A stretch of 64,000 nucleotides of DNA, from NCBI GenBank assembly GCA_963837425.1, contig CAWINH010000006.1, positions 744,001-808,000 on the forward strand. Reading direction: 5' to 3'. Under the pieces are notes generated by a model. The model did no database searches. It was not told the origin of the DNA and saw only the letters and a list, made by a program, of their open reading frames with translations. This DNA is from CAWINH01 sp963837425 (GTDB taxonomy: Bacteria > Chloroflexota > Limnocylindria > QHBO01). Below, in pieces: positions 8,639 to 16,084 of the stretch; position 1 is the first letter of the stretch; each line of letters begins with the position of its first letter. A program made the position numbers and the translations under genes.

Positions 8639-9781
8639 ATGACTCTCTTCACCAAGACGGCGCGCCTGGGTCTTGCCCTCGCCTCGGCCGCCCTCCTCGG
8701 CTTCACGCAGGTCGCGCCGGTCGCCGCTGCCGGCTCGACCCGATGGGTATCGACGAGCGGCAGTGACTCCGGCAACTGCACCGTCTCACCCTGCCTGACC
8801 ATCGGCTATGCGGTTGGGCAGGCGAAGCCAGGCAACACGATCTCGGTGGCGGCCGGGACGTATGACGAATCGGTCAGCATCACGAAGCGACTGAAGGTCA
8901 TCGGCCACCATGCGACGATCGACGCCGCAGGCCTCTCGCAGCTCAACGGCGTCGTCATCTCCGGTGCGGCGGCCGCGGGGACCGTCCTCCGCGGATTCAC
9001 GATCGAGGATGCCGCGCTCGAGGGGATCTTCGTCAACAAGACGACGAGGATCACGATCACCGGCAACACGGTCGTCGACAACGACACCGAGGGCCCGTAC
9101 GGGCCGGACTGCGTGGCCCAGCCGGATGACTGCGGCGAGGCGATCCATCTCCAGACCGTGACCCACTCCCGGGTGAGCGGCAACCTCGTGCAGAACAACA
9201 TCGGCGGCATCCTCCTCACCGACGAGGACGGGCCGACCTGGGGCAACGTGATCAGTGGTAACCGGGTCCTGGACAACACGCTCGACTGCGGGATCACGCT
9301 GGCCTCGCACTGGTTCGACCCGACCGCCTCCTCGGGTGTGAAGGCCGGCGTCGGCGGCGTGTACCGGAACCTCGTCGTCGGCAACGTGTCGAACGGCAAC
9401 GGGGCGGCCGGGATCGGCGTCTTCGCCGGACCGCCGGGCGCCGCGGCGTGGGGCAATGTCGTGGTCGGCAACGTGGCCCGCAACAATGGCGAGGGCGGCG
9501 TGATGATCCACAGCCACACGCCCGCGCAGTACGCGAGCGCCAACGTTGTCGTGAATAACACGCTCTCGGGGAACGGGATCGACACCGACAACCCGGGAGA
9601 CGACGCCTCGACCGGGATCAGCATCTTCAGCGCGGTCGTCCCGATCCAGCGCACGATCGTCGCCGCCAACCGGATCAGCAACGAGCACTACGGGATCAAC
9701 GCCTGGAATGCGCCCGGGCTGTACGGGCTTCACAGCAACCACTTCGCCGCGTCCGTGGCGGTCCCCATCGCCACGAACTAG
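8639..9781 (+). CDS. Secreted right-handed parallel beta-helix (NosD/PbH1-type) protein
   Basis: 380 residues from ATG 8639, preceded by GGAGG at a good distance. The signal peptide covers about 1-31 (LALASAALLGFTQVAPVAAA). The mature part has a DUF1565-like opening (STSGSDSGNCTVSPC, then AGTYDESVSI) followed by many PbH1 rungs such as NVISGNRVLDNT, NVVVGNVARNNG and NVVVNNTLSGNG. Such solenoids bind or cleave polysaccharide, but no lyase residues can be assigned. Several cysteines may form disulfides. It stands alone and ends at a strong hairpin. Confidence 0.85.
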   Translation: MTLFTKTARLGLALASAALLGFTQVAPVAAAGSTRWVSTSGSDSGNCTVSPCLTIGYAVGQAKPGNTISVAAGTYDESVSITKRLKVIGHHATIDAAGLSQLNGVVISGAAAAGTVLRGFTIEDAALEGIFVNKTTRITITGNTVVDNDTEGPYGPDCVAQPDDCGEAIHLQTVTHSRVSGNLVQNNIGGILLTDEDGPTWGNVISGNRVLDNTLDCGITLASHWFDPTASSGVKAGVGGVYRNLVVGNVSNGNGAAGIGVFAGPPGAAAWGNVVVGNVARNNGEGGVMIHSHTPAQYASANVVVNNTLSGNGIDTDNPGDDASTGISIFSAVVPIQRTIVAANRISNEHYGINAWNAPGLYGLHSNHFAASVAVPIATN

Positions 9782-9796
9782 GCACGCCTCATGACA

Positions 9797-9825
9797 AGGG
9801 CCGGGCGCCAGCCGCCCGGCCCTTT
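9797..9825 (+). terminator. Hairpin terminator after the beta-helix gene
   Basis: A perfect 11-bp stem (AGGGCCGGGCG at 9797-9807 with 9813-9823) around a 5-nt loop, followed by TTT. The T-run is short, but the position 16 bp after the stop and the stem strength support termination. It lies between convergent genes and may also stop the cupin transcript. Confidence 0.7.
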
Positions 9826-9838
9826 CCCGTGTTCGGCG

Positions 9839-10219
9839 TTATCCCTCAGGACCGTCGACGTTGACGACGGTCGGTCCGCCACCGATGCGGACGAGCACGA
9901 CTTCTGCGCCCTCGCCGGGCGGCGTGCGCTCACGGTGGATCACACGGGCCGGCATGGTCGCGAAGTCGCCGGGACCGAACGGGAGCGTGGTGCCATCGGC
10001 TCCGTACTCGAATTCGAGGCGGCCGTGGAGGACGTAGAGATAGGTGTCGTTGTCGCCGTGGTGGTGCCACCCGCTCCACTCGCCGGGAGTCGTCGAGACA
10101 AGGCCGATCCATCGGTCATCCGCCACGAACGCCTGCTCGCGGCGCATGCCGGGGGTTTGCAGTGCCGGCGGGGCGACCCGCTCGGCCGGGGAAACGACCT
10201 GGGGTGCCGTGTTCGTCAT
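9839..10219 (-). CDS. Small cupin-domain protein
   Basis: 126 residues, a single cupin barrel. The first metal motif is WHHHGDNDTYLYVLHGRLEFEYG (about 51-73), supplying His52-54 and the later acidic residue. The second motif includes PFGPGDFATMP and a histidine in ARVIHRE. Proteins of this type are often metal-dependent isomerases or dioxygenases or simple sensors; the substrate cannot be told. It is divergent from ppk2 with a 94-bp gap. Confidence 0.82.
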   Translation of the reverse strand: MTNTAPQVVSPAERVAPPALQTPGMRREQAFVADDRWIGLVSTTPGEWSGWHHHGDNDTYLYVLHGRLEFEYGADGTTLPFGPGDFATMPARVIHRERTPPGEGAEVVLVRIGGGPTVVNVDGPEG

Positions 10220-10313
10220 CCATCACCTCTGCAGCTGATCTCGAGGCCCAGCCTAAGTCCATGAGGCTCTCTCTTCAATCGCTCCAGTTGCGCGGCGGGT
10301 CGACAATGCCGGT

Positions 10314-11156
10314 ATGGCCAAGGTGAAGGAGCAGCATGCGCGCGAAGCGCGCTCGGCCGAGGAGGCATCGGGCCCGGTCAGGTCGATCAAGAACAAGGAG
10401 TACCTCGCCGAGCTGGCGCCGCTCCAGATCGAGCTCGTGAAGCTCCAGGAGTGGGTCCGGCACGTCGGAATGAAGGTCGTCGTCGTCTGCGAGGGGCGGG
10501 ATGCGGCCGGCAAGGGGGGCGCGATCAAGCGGATCACCGAGCACCTGAACCCGCGGTACGCGCGGGTCGTGGCGCTTGGCACTCCGACCGAGCGCGAGAA
10601 GACGCAATGGTATTTCCAGCGCTACGTCCCGCACCTCCCGGCGGCGGGCGAGATCGTCCTGTTCGACCGCAGCTGGTACAACCGTGCCGGGGTCGAGCGG
10701 GTGATGGGCTTCTGCACCGACGAGGAGTACCAGGAGTTCCTCCGCTCCTGCCCGGAGTTCGAGCGGATGCTGGTGCGTTCCGGGATCAAGCTGATCAAGT
10801 ACTGGTTCAGCGTCAGCGACGAGGAACAGGAGCGCCGGTTCCAGAGCCGCATCGACGATCCCACGAAGCGCTGGAAGCTGAGCCCGATGGATCTCCAGTC
10901 ACGCGCTCGCTGGATCGAGTACTCGAAGGCGAAGGACACGATGTTCGCCCATACCGACATCAAGCAGGCGCCGTGGTACGTCGTGAACGCCGACAACAAG
11001 AAGCGGGCGCGGCTGAACGTCATCCACCACTTCCTGAGCCTGATCCCCTACAAGGACCTCACCCCGCCCCCGATCGAGCTTCCCCCACGCGAGCCCGATG
11101 AGGGCTACGTCCGTCCGCCAATGTCGGATCAGACCTTCGTTCCCGAGGTGTACTGA
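10314..11156 (+). CDS. ppk2: Polyphosphate kinase 2
   Basis: 280 residues, the one-domain class I PPK2 size. It transfers phosphate between polyphosphate and nucleoside diphosphates in the cytoplasm. The P-loop is EGRDAAGKGG (60-69), the Walker B-like loop is VLFDRSWYNRAGVERVMG (Asp118), and the lid region KRWKLSPMDLQSR follows. These are the hallmark motifs of the family. The direction (NDP or NMP phosphorylation) cannot be read from sequence alone. Confidence 0.95.
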   Translation: MAKVKEQHAREARSAEEASGPVRSIKNKEYLAELAPLQIELVKLQEWVRHVGMKVVVVCEGRDAAGKGGAIKRITEHLNPRYARVVALGTPTEREKTQWYFQRYVPHLPAAGEIVLFDRSWYNRAGVERVMGFCTDEEYQEFLRSCPEFERMLVRSGIKLIKYWFSVSDEEQERRFQSRIDDPTKRWKLSPMDLQSRARWIEYSKAKDTMFAHTDIKQAPWYVVNADNKKRARLNVIHHFLSLIPYKDLTPPPIELPPREPDEGYVRPPMSDQTFVPEVY

Positions 11157-11219
11157 GGACCTCGGAGCATTGGGCCGAGCGACGCGGAGGCGCCTCGGCC
11201 GATGCCCGGCGATAGCGCA
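11157..11219. other. Short gap before a palindrome cluster, with a weak stem
   Basis: After the ppk2 stop there is a loose inverted repeat (GGCCGAG near 11173 with CTCGGCC near 11194) that could slow transcription. No U-run or gene is seen. Confidence 0.35.
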
Positions 11220-11376
11220 ATTCTCACGGACTGAGGCTTACGCTGGCTTGCGGCGGACGGGGCCGCCGATCCCGGCTCGACTGGAGCGCTACCTCTCACG
11301 CCGTGAGAGGCAAGCTTCCGTTGCGCTGCCGGCGGCAGCCTTCGCGTCGCGCAAGCGCCGCCTGCTGAGAGGTAGG
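11220..11376. repeat. Palindromic repeat cluster 1
   Basis: Three related units lie between the convergent ppk2 and heliorhodopsin genes. They are TTCTCACGGACTGAGGC (11221-11237), the palindrome CCTCTCACG-C-CGTGAGAGG (11292-11310), and a half unit GCTGAGAGGTAG (about 11364-11375) preceded by GCGCAAGCGCCGC. The first is the exact reverse complement of the unit at 35092-35108 (17 of 17). The family recurs near 13.6, 28.8 and 35.0 kb. No coding potential. Confidence 0.75.
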
Positions 11377-11387
11377 CGCGACGGCGG

Positions 11388-12167
11388 TCAGGGCCGCAGC
11401 GTGCCCGAGAAGACCTGCCACGCGAGCAGGCTCTTGGCAAAGAGGCTGAAGAGCATGTAGGCGCGCTCCCCGTACAGGTAGTCGCGCCATCGGCCCACCT
11501 TTCGGTATTGGAGGACCATGTTGATCGCGAAGACGTTGAAACTGATGAAGAGCGACACGTAGATCGCGATCACGAAGCCGGGGACGGCGGCCGCGCCGGG
11601 GGCGGTGATGGCGGTCGCAAGTGCCGCCCCGATGACGACCCACGGAACGGCGCCCACGATGCAGCCGAAGATGTAGTGGAGCCACTGCGGTCGGTCGCGG
11701 CCCTCGTTGGCGGCCTCCATGCTCCAGCCGAAGAGGATCATGGCGGCGTTCGCGCCAAAGATCGCGACGAGCGTGCCGATCTCCCGGATCCCGCTCAGGC
11801 TGGCGATGACCACGATCATCACGCTCGACGAAAGGGCGTACTCGATCCAGCGTGCGGGGTTCTGCCCGCGCGCCAAATGGGACTCGTACCAGGCCCGCGC
11901 GGGGAGGGCGACGACGAGGTGCGCGACTGCGCTCATGAGGAAGAAACTGGCCACGACCGGGCCGATGGGCAAATCGAGAAGCGATCGCTGCGCGTTGACG
12001 AGCGTCCCCGAGGCCTCGTCGAAGCGCAGATAGCTGCTCACGACGGGGGCGGTCACGATCGGGTTCTTCGCAAACGACAGCGCGATCATCGCAACGAATT
12101 GCGCGAAGTGCAGTGCGGCGAGCCCGAGGTTCCAGCGGCGGAGGGTGGGGTTGGCGAGGGATGACAT
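11388..12167 (-). CDS. Heliorhodopsin
   Basis: 259 residues from ATG 12167, preceded by AGGAGT. Seven hydrophobic segments are visible. The retinal Schiff-base lysine is Lys245 in SLFAKSLLAWQVF of the last helix, and the counterion is Glu109 in WIEYALSSSVMI with the Ser triad 113-115. This matches the E107/K241 arrangement of heliorhodopsin 48C12. His20 and His83 sit where the conserved polar-cluster histidines are expected. Family members are light-absorbing, mostly non-pumping, and inserted with the N-terminus inside; their role is still debated. It follows the DUF378 gene on the same strand and faces a B12-type light regulator. Confidence 0.93.
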   Translation of the reverse strand: MSSLANPTLRRWNLGLAALHFAQFVAMIALSFAKNPIVTAPVVSSYLRFDEASGTLVNAQRSLLDLPIGPVVASFFLMSAVAHLVVALPARAWYESHLARGQNPARWIEYALSSSVMIVVIASLSGIREIGTLVAIFGANAAMILFGWSMEAANEGRDRPQWLHYIFGCIVGAVPWVVIGAALATAITAPGAAAVPGFVIAIYVSLFISFNVFAINMVLQYRKVGRWRDYLYGERAYMLFSLFAKSLLAWQVFSGTLRP

Positions 12168-12192
12168 GCGGGCGACTCCTGTGAATTGCGCC

Positions 12193-12228
12193 GGCGCCCG
12201 TGCCGGGTGGTTCCCCGACACGGGTGCC
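12193..12228 (-). other. Hairpin between the DUF378 and heliorhodopsin genes
   Basis: GGCGCCCGTG (12193-12202) pairs with CACGGGTGCC (12219-12228), with one G-T pair, around a 16-nt loop. It lies in the 74-bp gap of the two-gene operon. It has no U-run, so it may protect mRNA or reduce read-through rather than terminate fully. Confidence 0.45.
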
Positions 12229-12241
12229 TGCGACCGTGGGT

Positions 12242-12460
12242 TCAGGCCGCCGGGCTGGTTGTCCAGCGGTAGAGCGCCGGCACCAGGCCGATGGCGGCGA
12301 TCCCGACGAGAACGTAGATGACGGTTGAGAGCGCGTTCGTCTCACCGAATGTCGAGCCGGTGATCGCGGCTACCAGATCGAAGTTGAAGACGCCGACCAG
12401 GAGCCAGTTCAGTCCTCCGACGATGACGAGGAGGAGTGCGACGGAATTGAGATAGCGCAT
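12242..12460 (-). CDS. DUF378 (YuzA-like) two-helix membrane protein
   Basis: 72 residues from ATG 12460. Two membrane helices are predicted: VALLLVIVGGLNWLLVGVF and VIYVLVGIAAIGLVPALY. The first contains the GGLNWLLVG signature of DUF378. The function of the family is unknown. It is the first gene of the promoter at 12528-12556 and is followed by heliorhodopsin, so the two proteins are probably made together in the same membrane. Confidence 0.85.
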   Translation of the reverse strand: MRYLNSVALLLVIVGGLNWLLVGVFNFDLVAAITGSTFGETNALSTVIYVLVGIAAIGLVPALYRWTTSPAA

Positions 12461-12517
12461 CGTGGGTTGTTCCTTTCCTTTGTGCAATACGCCGTTCTAT
12501 CCAGACGGCTGTCCAAG

Positions 12518-12529
12518 GTCTGTTCAGAC
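12518..12529. promoter_or_regulatory. Operator-like palindrome in the CarH-type/heliorhodopsin divergent promoter
   Basis: GTCTG-TT-CAGAC is a perfect inverted repeat overlapping the -10 box of the minus promoter. Further CAGAC half-sites occur at 12502-12506 and 12581-12585. The longer arm GGTCTGTTCAG (12517-12527) is repeated inverted at 12576-12586 with 2 mismatches. This fits a repressor site, probably for the adjacent regulator; binding is inferred. Confidence 0.5.
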
Positions 12530-12556
12530 TTTAGGCCGATGACGAAGGCTTGTCAA
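12528..12556 (-). promoter_or_regulatory. Promoter of the DUF378-heliorhodopsin operon
   Basis: On the minus strand a consensus -35 TTGACA (12556-12551) is followed after 17 nt by TAAAGT (12533-12528). The spacing is ideal and four of six -10 bases match. The -35 overlaps the -35 of the opposite promoter. Confidence 0.6.
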
Positions 12557-12577
12557 GGGTGTTAGGCGTGATATCCT
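12550..12577 (+). promoter_or_regulatory. Promoter of the CarH-type regulator gene
   Basis: TTGTCA (12550-12555), 16 nt, TATCCT (12572-12577). The start codon at 12587 is only about 10 nt past the -10 box and has no Shine-Dalgarno sequence, so the transcript is probably leaderless. Confidence 0.5.
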
Positions 12578-12586
12578 AGACAGACC

Positions 12587-13513
12587 ATGTACAAGATCAA
12601 GCAGGCCGCGGCGCGGACGGGCATGTCCGAGGCGGTCCTGCGCGCCTGGGAGCGCCGGTACGGCGTGGTGACGCCGGAGCGAACTCCGGCCGGCTACCGC
12701 CTCTACGACGATGAGGACCTGGAGCGGCTGAACGCAATGCGCCGGCTCGTCGATGATGGATGGTCGCCGAGCGCAGCCGCGGCCGTCCTGACTGAGGGAA
12801 CGCAGGGCAGCGACGCGCGGGGCGTCGGCGATGAGACAGGCGGCTCACTTGGGACACCACCCGGACCAACGCCTGCCGACAGCGATGCGCGCGCACGCTT
12901 CGTCGGGGCGGCGGCGAGTCTCGACGCAGCTGGCGTGGAGCGGGCGCTCGACGAGATGCTGGCGAGCGGCTCGTTCGACCACGTCGCGCAGACCCGGCTT
13001 CTGCCCGCGCTGCGGGCGCTGGGGGACGCCTGGGCCGGTGGTCGGCTCGACGTCGCCGGCGAGCACGCGGCCAGCCACGCCGCGCTCCGCCGCCTGGGGG
13101 CGGCGTTCGAGTCGGCCGGCCGGGCGCAGCCGGGGCAGTCGGGAGGGGTCCTCGTCGGGTTGCCACCCGGCGCGCGGCACGAGCTCGGTGCCCTGGCGTT
13201 CGCCGTCGTGGCCCGCCGGTCCGGGATGGTGGTGACCTACCTCGGGGCGGACCTGCCCGCCGACGACTGGGTGGAGGCCGCCATTCGCCGTCGGGCCGGG
13301 GCGGCGGTAATCGGCGCGGTCACCGCGGATGATGTCTTCCCGGCCGAGCGCGTCGCGGACGCGCTGCGGGCTGCGCGTCCGAACATCCTCATTGCCGTTG
13401 GCGGCGCCGCTTCGGAGGGAGTGGCTGCAGCCGGCGTTCTGCACCTCCCCGATGACCTCGTTGCCGCGGCCGATCTGATCGCCGCGACGTTGCGGCGCCA
13501 GGCGGCGCCGTAG
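12587..13513 (+). CDS. carH: CarH/LitR-type MerR regulator with cobalamin-binding photosensor domain
   Basis: 308 residues. A MerR-type winged helix (1-70, MYKIKQAAARTGMSEAVLRA then WERRYG) is followed by a Pro/Gly linker and a B12-binding module. The four-helix cap has the CarH signature Trp149-x9-Glu159-His160 (DAWAGGRLDVAGEH), and the Rossmann part has His198 in PPGARHELG, the expected lower cobalt ligand. CarH proteins bind adenosylcobalamin, repress as tetramers in the dark and release DNA when light breaks the Co-C bond. The divergent heliorhodopsin operon is the obvious target, with probable autoregulation. The residue before Arg197 is Ala rather than an acidic residue, a small deviation from the usual motif. 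Confidence 0.85.
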   Translation: MYKIKQAAARTGMSEAVLRAWERRYGVVTPERTPAGYRLYDDEDLERLNAMRRLVDDGWSPSAAAAVLTEGTQGSDARGVGDETGGSLGTPPGPTPADSDARARFVGAAASLDAAGVERALDEMLASGSFDHVAQTRLLPALRALGDAWAGGRLDVAGEHAASHAALRRLGAAFESAGRAQPGQSGGVLVGLPPGARHELGALAFAVVARRSGMVVTYLGADLPADDWVEAAIRRRAGAAVIGAVTADDVFPAERVADALRAARPNILIAVGGAASEGVAAAGVLHLPDDLVAAADLIAATLRRQAAP

Positions 13514-13587
13514 AGGGACAGCCAGGCGGGCCGGAAGGTCACCTGGCAGGGCCAGGCCGAGGCACTGTCCCGCCGGCAAGGTGGGCG

Positions 13588-13738
13588 CGTACCTCTCAGT
13601 CGGTGAGACGTACGCGACGCGACGCGCCGACGAAGCCGCCGCCCTGCGGCTACGTCTCACGGCGTGAGAGGTAGGTCGGCCCGCCCCCGTGTGCCGTACG
13701 TCGTCCGCGCCGCAAGCGCCGCTGGCTGAGAAGTAGCG
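13588..13738. repeat. Palindromic repeat cluster 2
   Basis: Between the regulator and sufE (convergent genes) are GTACCTCTCAGTCGGTGAGACGTAC split at 13589-13613, CTACGTCTCACGGCGTGAGAGG at 13650-13671 (each an imperfect palindrome), and the half unit GGCTGAGAAGTAG near 13725-13737. The half unit is preceded by GCGCCGCAAGCGCCGC, almost as in cluster 1. The spacing of about 61 and 75 bp also resembles cluster 1. Confidence 0.75.
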
Positions 13739-13750
13739 AGCGTTGCGCGG

Positions 13751-14224
13751 TCAGCCCGCGAGCGCGTCGTGCGAGGGCAGGTCGCCTCCGGCCAGCTGAT
13801 CGCGCACCTGGCGCTGGACGCGGGCGAGGAGCGCCACCGCCCCGCGCAGGCGGAGCGGGCTCACGACCTCCGCCAGCTCCAGGCGGGTCGGGACGTCGCC
13901 GGGCACGGCCAGCACCTCGTCGGCGGTGAGACCGTCCAGGCCTTCGTGGAAGATGCCGGCGAAGCCACGGGTCGTGGGCGCTTCGGGCGGGGCGCTGAGG
14001 AAGAGGTGGACCCGGCTCTCGCCGTCCACCTCGGTCGCGACGAAGAGCGGGGACTGGCACTCGGGGACCGGCTCGAGCAACTCCGGGTGGGAGGTGTAGC
14101 GCTCGGGGAGGGACGGCAGCTGCTGCGAATACTCGAGGAGCAGCTCGAGCCTGTCGCGCGGCGGGGAGCCCGCGAACAGCTCCACGATCTCGGCGAGCGG
14201 CGCCGGCAGCGGCGGGTCGCTCAC
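13751..14224 (-). CDS. sufE: SufE-like sulfur acceptor protein
   Basis: 157 residues from GTG 14224, which overlaps the stop of the upstream sulfurtransferase by 4 nt (GTGA). SufE accepts persulfide sulfur from a cysteine desulfurase and passes it to the Fe-S scaffold. The sulfur-carrying residue is Cys56 in VPECQSPLF, the position of the conserved loop Cys. No sufBCDS genes lie in the window. Linkage to a rhodanese suggests sulfur relay between the two, which is inference. Confidence 0.87.
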   Translation of the reverse strand: MSDPPLPAPLAEIVELFAGSPPRDRLELLLEYSQQLPSLPERYTSHPELLEPVPECQSPLFVATEVDGESRVHLFLSAPPEAPTTRGFAGIFHEGLDGLTADEVLAVPGDVPTRLELAEVVSPLRLRGAVALLARVQRQVRDQLAGGDLPSHDALAG

Positions 14225-15105
14225 CCCGCGTTCGGGCCGCGTTCGATCGGGACCCGCACGCTGTTCCCCCACTCGGTCCAGGAACCGTCGTAGTTCCGCA
14301 CGTCCTCGAAGCCGAGCAGGTGCGTGAGCGCGAACCAGGTGTGGCTCGATCGCTCACCGATGCGGCAGTAGACGACGACGTCGTCGCCCGGCGCCAGCCC
14401 GACCTCGTCCTGGTAGAGGGCCTCGAGCTCGGCCCGCGCCTTGAACGTGCCGTCCTCGTTCGTGGCGCGCGCCCATGGAACGTTGCGAGCGCCCGGGATG
14501 TGGCCGCCGCGCAGCGCTCCCTCCTGCGGGTAGCTCGCCATGTGGAGCAGCTTGCCACTGAACTCGTCCGGGGAGCGGACGTCGACCATTGGCTTGCCGA
14601 TGTGGGCCAGCACCTCGTCGCGGAAGGCCCTGATCGGGCGATCCTCGCGCTCGACGACCGGGTAGTCCGCCGGCGCACGGGTGGGCGTCTCGGTCGTCAT
14701 CGGCCTGCCCTCCGCCTCCCAGAGGGCGCGGCCGCCGTCCATGAGCCGCAGGTCGGGATGGCCGAAGAGGCTGAAGACCCAGAGCGCGTACGCCGCCCAC
14801 CAGTTGCTCTTGTCACCGTAGAAGACGACGGTGTCCTCGCGGCCGATGCCCTTCGCGCGCATGAGCGCGGCGAATCGTTCGGGATCCAGGTAGTCGCGCG
14901 TCACCGGGTCGTTGAGCTCGGTATGCCAGTCGACCTTCACCGCACCCGGGATGTGGCCGGTCTCGTAAAGAAGGATGTCCTCGTCCGACTCGACGACGAT
15001 CAGGCCGGGGTCGTCGAGGTGCTCGGAGACCCAGGCGGTGGTCACGAGGTGCTCGGGATGGGCGTAGGCGGCAAGCTTGGGATTCGGGTCATTCGGGAGG
15101 GTCAT
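14221..15105 (-). CDS. Two-domain thiosulfate/3-mercaptopyruvate sulfurtransferase
   Basis: 294 residues with two rhodanese domains; only the second is catalytic. Its active loop is YCRIGERSSHTWF with Cys247, and CRxGxRSS resembles thiosulfate-type (CysA/SseA) enzymes. The first domain has Asp or Glu where Cys would be and likely aids substrate binding. Asp174 in VDVRSPDEFSG starts the second domain. Coupled by overlap to sufE. Confidence 0.9.
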   Translation of the reverse strand: MTLPNDPNPKLAAYAHPEHLVTTAWVSEHLDDPGLIVVESDEDILLYETGHIPGAVKVDWHTELNDPVTRDYLDPERFAALMRAKGIGREDTVVFYGDKSNWWAAYALWVFSLFGHPDLRLMDGGRALWEAEGRPMTTETPTRAPADYPVVEREDRPIRAFRDEVLAHIGKPMVDVRSPDEFSGKLLHMASYPQEGALRGGHIPGARNVPWARATNEDGTFKARAELEALYQDEVGLAPGDDVVVYCRIGERSSHTWFALTHLLGFEDVRNYDGSWTEWGNSVRVPIERGPNAG

Positions 15106-15163
15106 GGTGCGCCGATGCTAGGCCAATCGAGCCCGATGCGCTCGCGCCGGGTATCGTCCGCGG

Positions 15164-16084
15164 GTGGACGACCGACCGGGCGCGCGCATCGACCGGGGCG
15201 GCGTCGCGGCGGCGAGCGTGACCGCGATCCTCTACGGCTCCTCGTACGTGGCGACGGGCATCGCGCTGCGGACCTTCACCCCACTCACCGCGGCCCTCTG
15301 GCGCGGCGCAATCGGCGGGCTCGCGCTCGCCATCCTCGTCGCGGTCATCCGTTCGCCCGCCTTCCGGCCCCGCCGCCTCTCCCGTGCCGCCACGCTCCGG
15401 CTGCTCGTCATCGCGGTCCTGAACGGGCCGGCCTTCATCGTCTCGATGAATGTCGCGGTGTCGCTGGCGGGCGCGAGCATCACCGCCTTCGTGGCCGGGC
15501 TGTATGCGGTCCTGGCCGCCCTCTTCGCGATCCCGGTGCTCGGCGAGCGCCCGGAGCGTTCGACACTGGCGGCGCTGCTCCTGGCACTGGTGGGGGCCGG
15601 CCTGCTCGGCGAGGTCCAGCTCGGAGGCGACACGGCGATCGGCGCGGGCGTCGCCTTGCTGGCGGCCATCTTCTTCGCCGCGTTCCTCGTCCTCTCCCGG
15701 CGTTGGTCGGCGACCTACGGGCTGCCGGGTCCGAGCATCGCGTTGGCGGCGCAGGTGCTGACAGCGCTCGTGGCGCTGATACTGGCGGGAGCGACCGGCC
15801 CCATCCTCCCGGCTGCGTCCCCTGGAGCCGATGCGGTCGCCGCGGTGATCTGGCTCGGCCTGGCGGTCGCCGCCCTGGCAACCGTGCTCGTGGTCGTGGG
15901 GATGCGTCGCCTGCCGGCGCGTCGCGCGTCGGCCTTCCTGCTCCTCAACCCACCGACGGCTGCGCTGCTCTCCTGGCTGCTGGTCGGCGAGCGCTTCAGC
16001 ATCGGCCAGTTCGTGGGTGCCGGCCTCGTCCTGGTAGCGATGGCTGGAGCAAGCGGCCTGGTGCCCCGTAGACTGGCCGGGTGA
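15164..16084 (+). CDS. EamA/DMT-superfamily permease
   Basis: 306 residues from GTG 15164, with about ten hydrophobic helices in two repeated halves (EamA). Examples are ALAILVAVIRS near the start and FLLLNPPTAALLSWLLVGE in the conserved C-terminal repeat. Likely exports a small metabolite; the substrate is unknown. The stop overlaps the next gene by 4 nt. It is unrelated in position to the broken EamA gene at 7441-8431. Confidence 0.88.
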   Translation: MDDRPGARIDRGGVAAASVTAILYGSSYVATGIALRTFTPLTAALWRGAIGGLALAILVAVIRSPAFRPRRLSRAATLRLLVIAVLNGPAFIVSMNVAVSLAGASITAFVAGLYAVLAALFAIPVLGERPERSTLAALLLALVGAGLLGEVQLGGDTAIGAGVALLAAIFFAAFLVLSRRWSATYGLPGPSIALAAQVLTALVALILAGATGPILPAASPGADAVAAVIWLGLAVAALATVLVVVGMRRLPARRASAFLLLNPPTAALLSWLLVGERFSIGQFVGAGLVLVAMAGASGLVPRRLAG

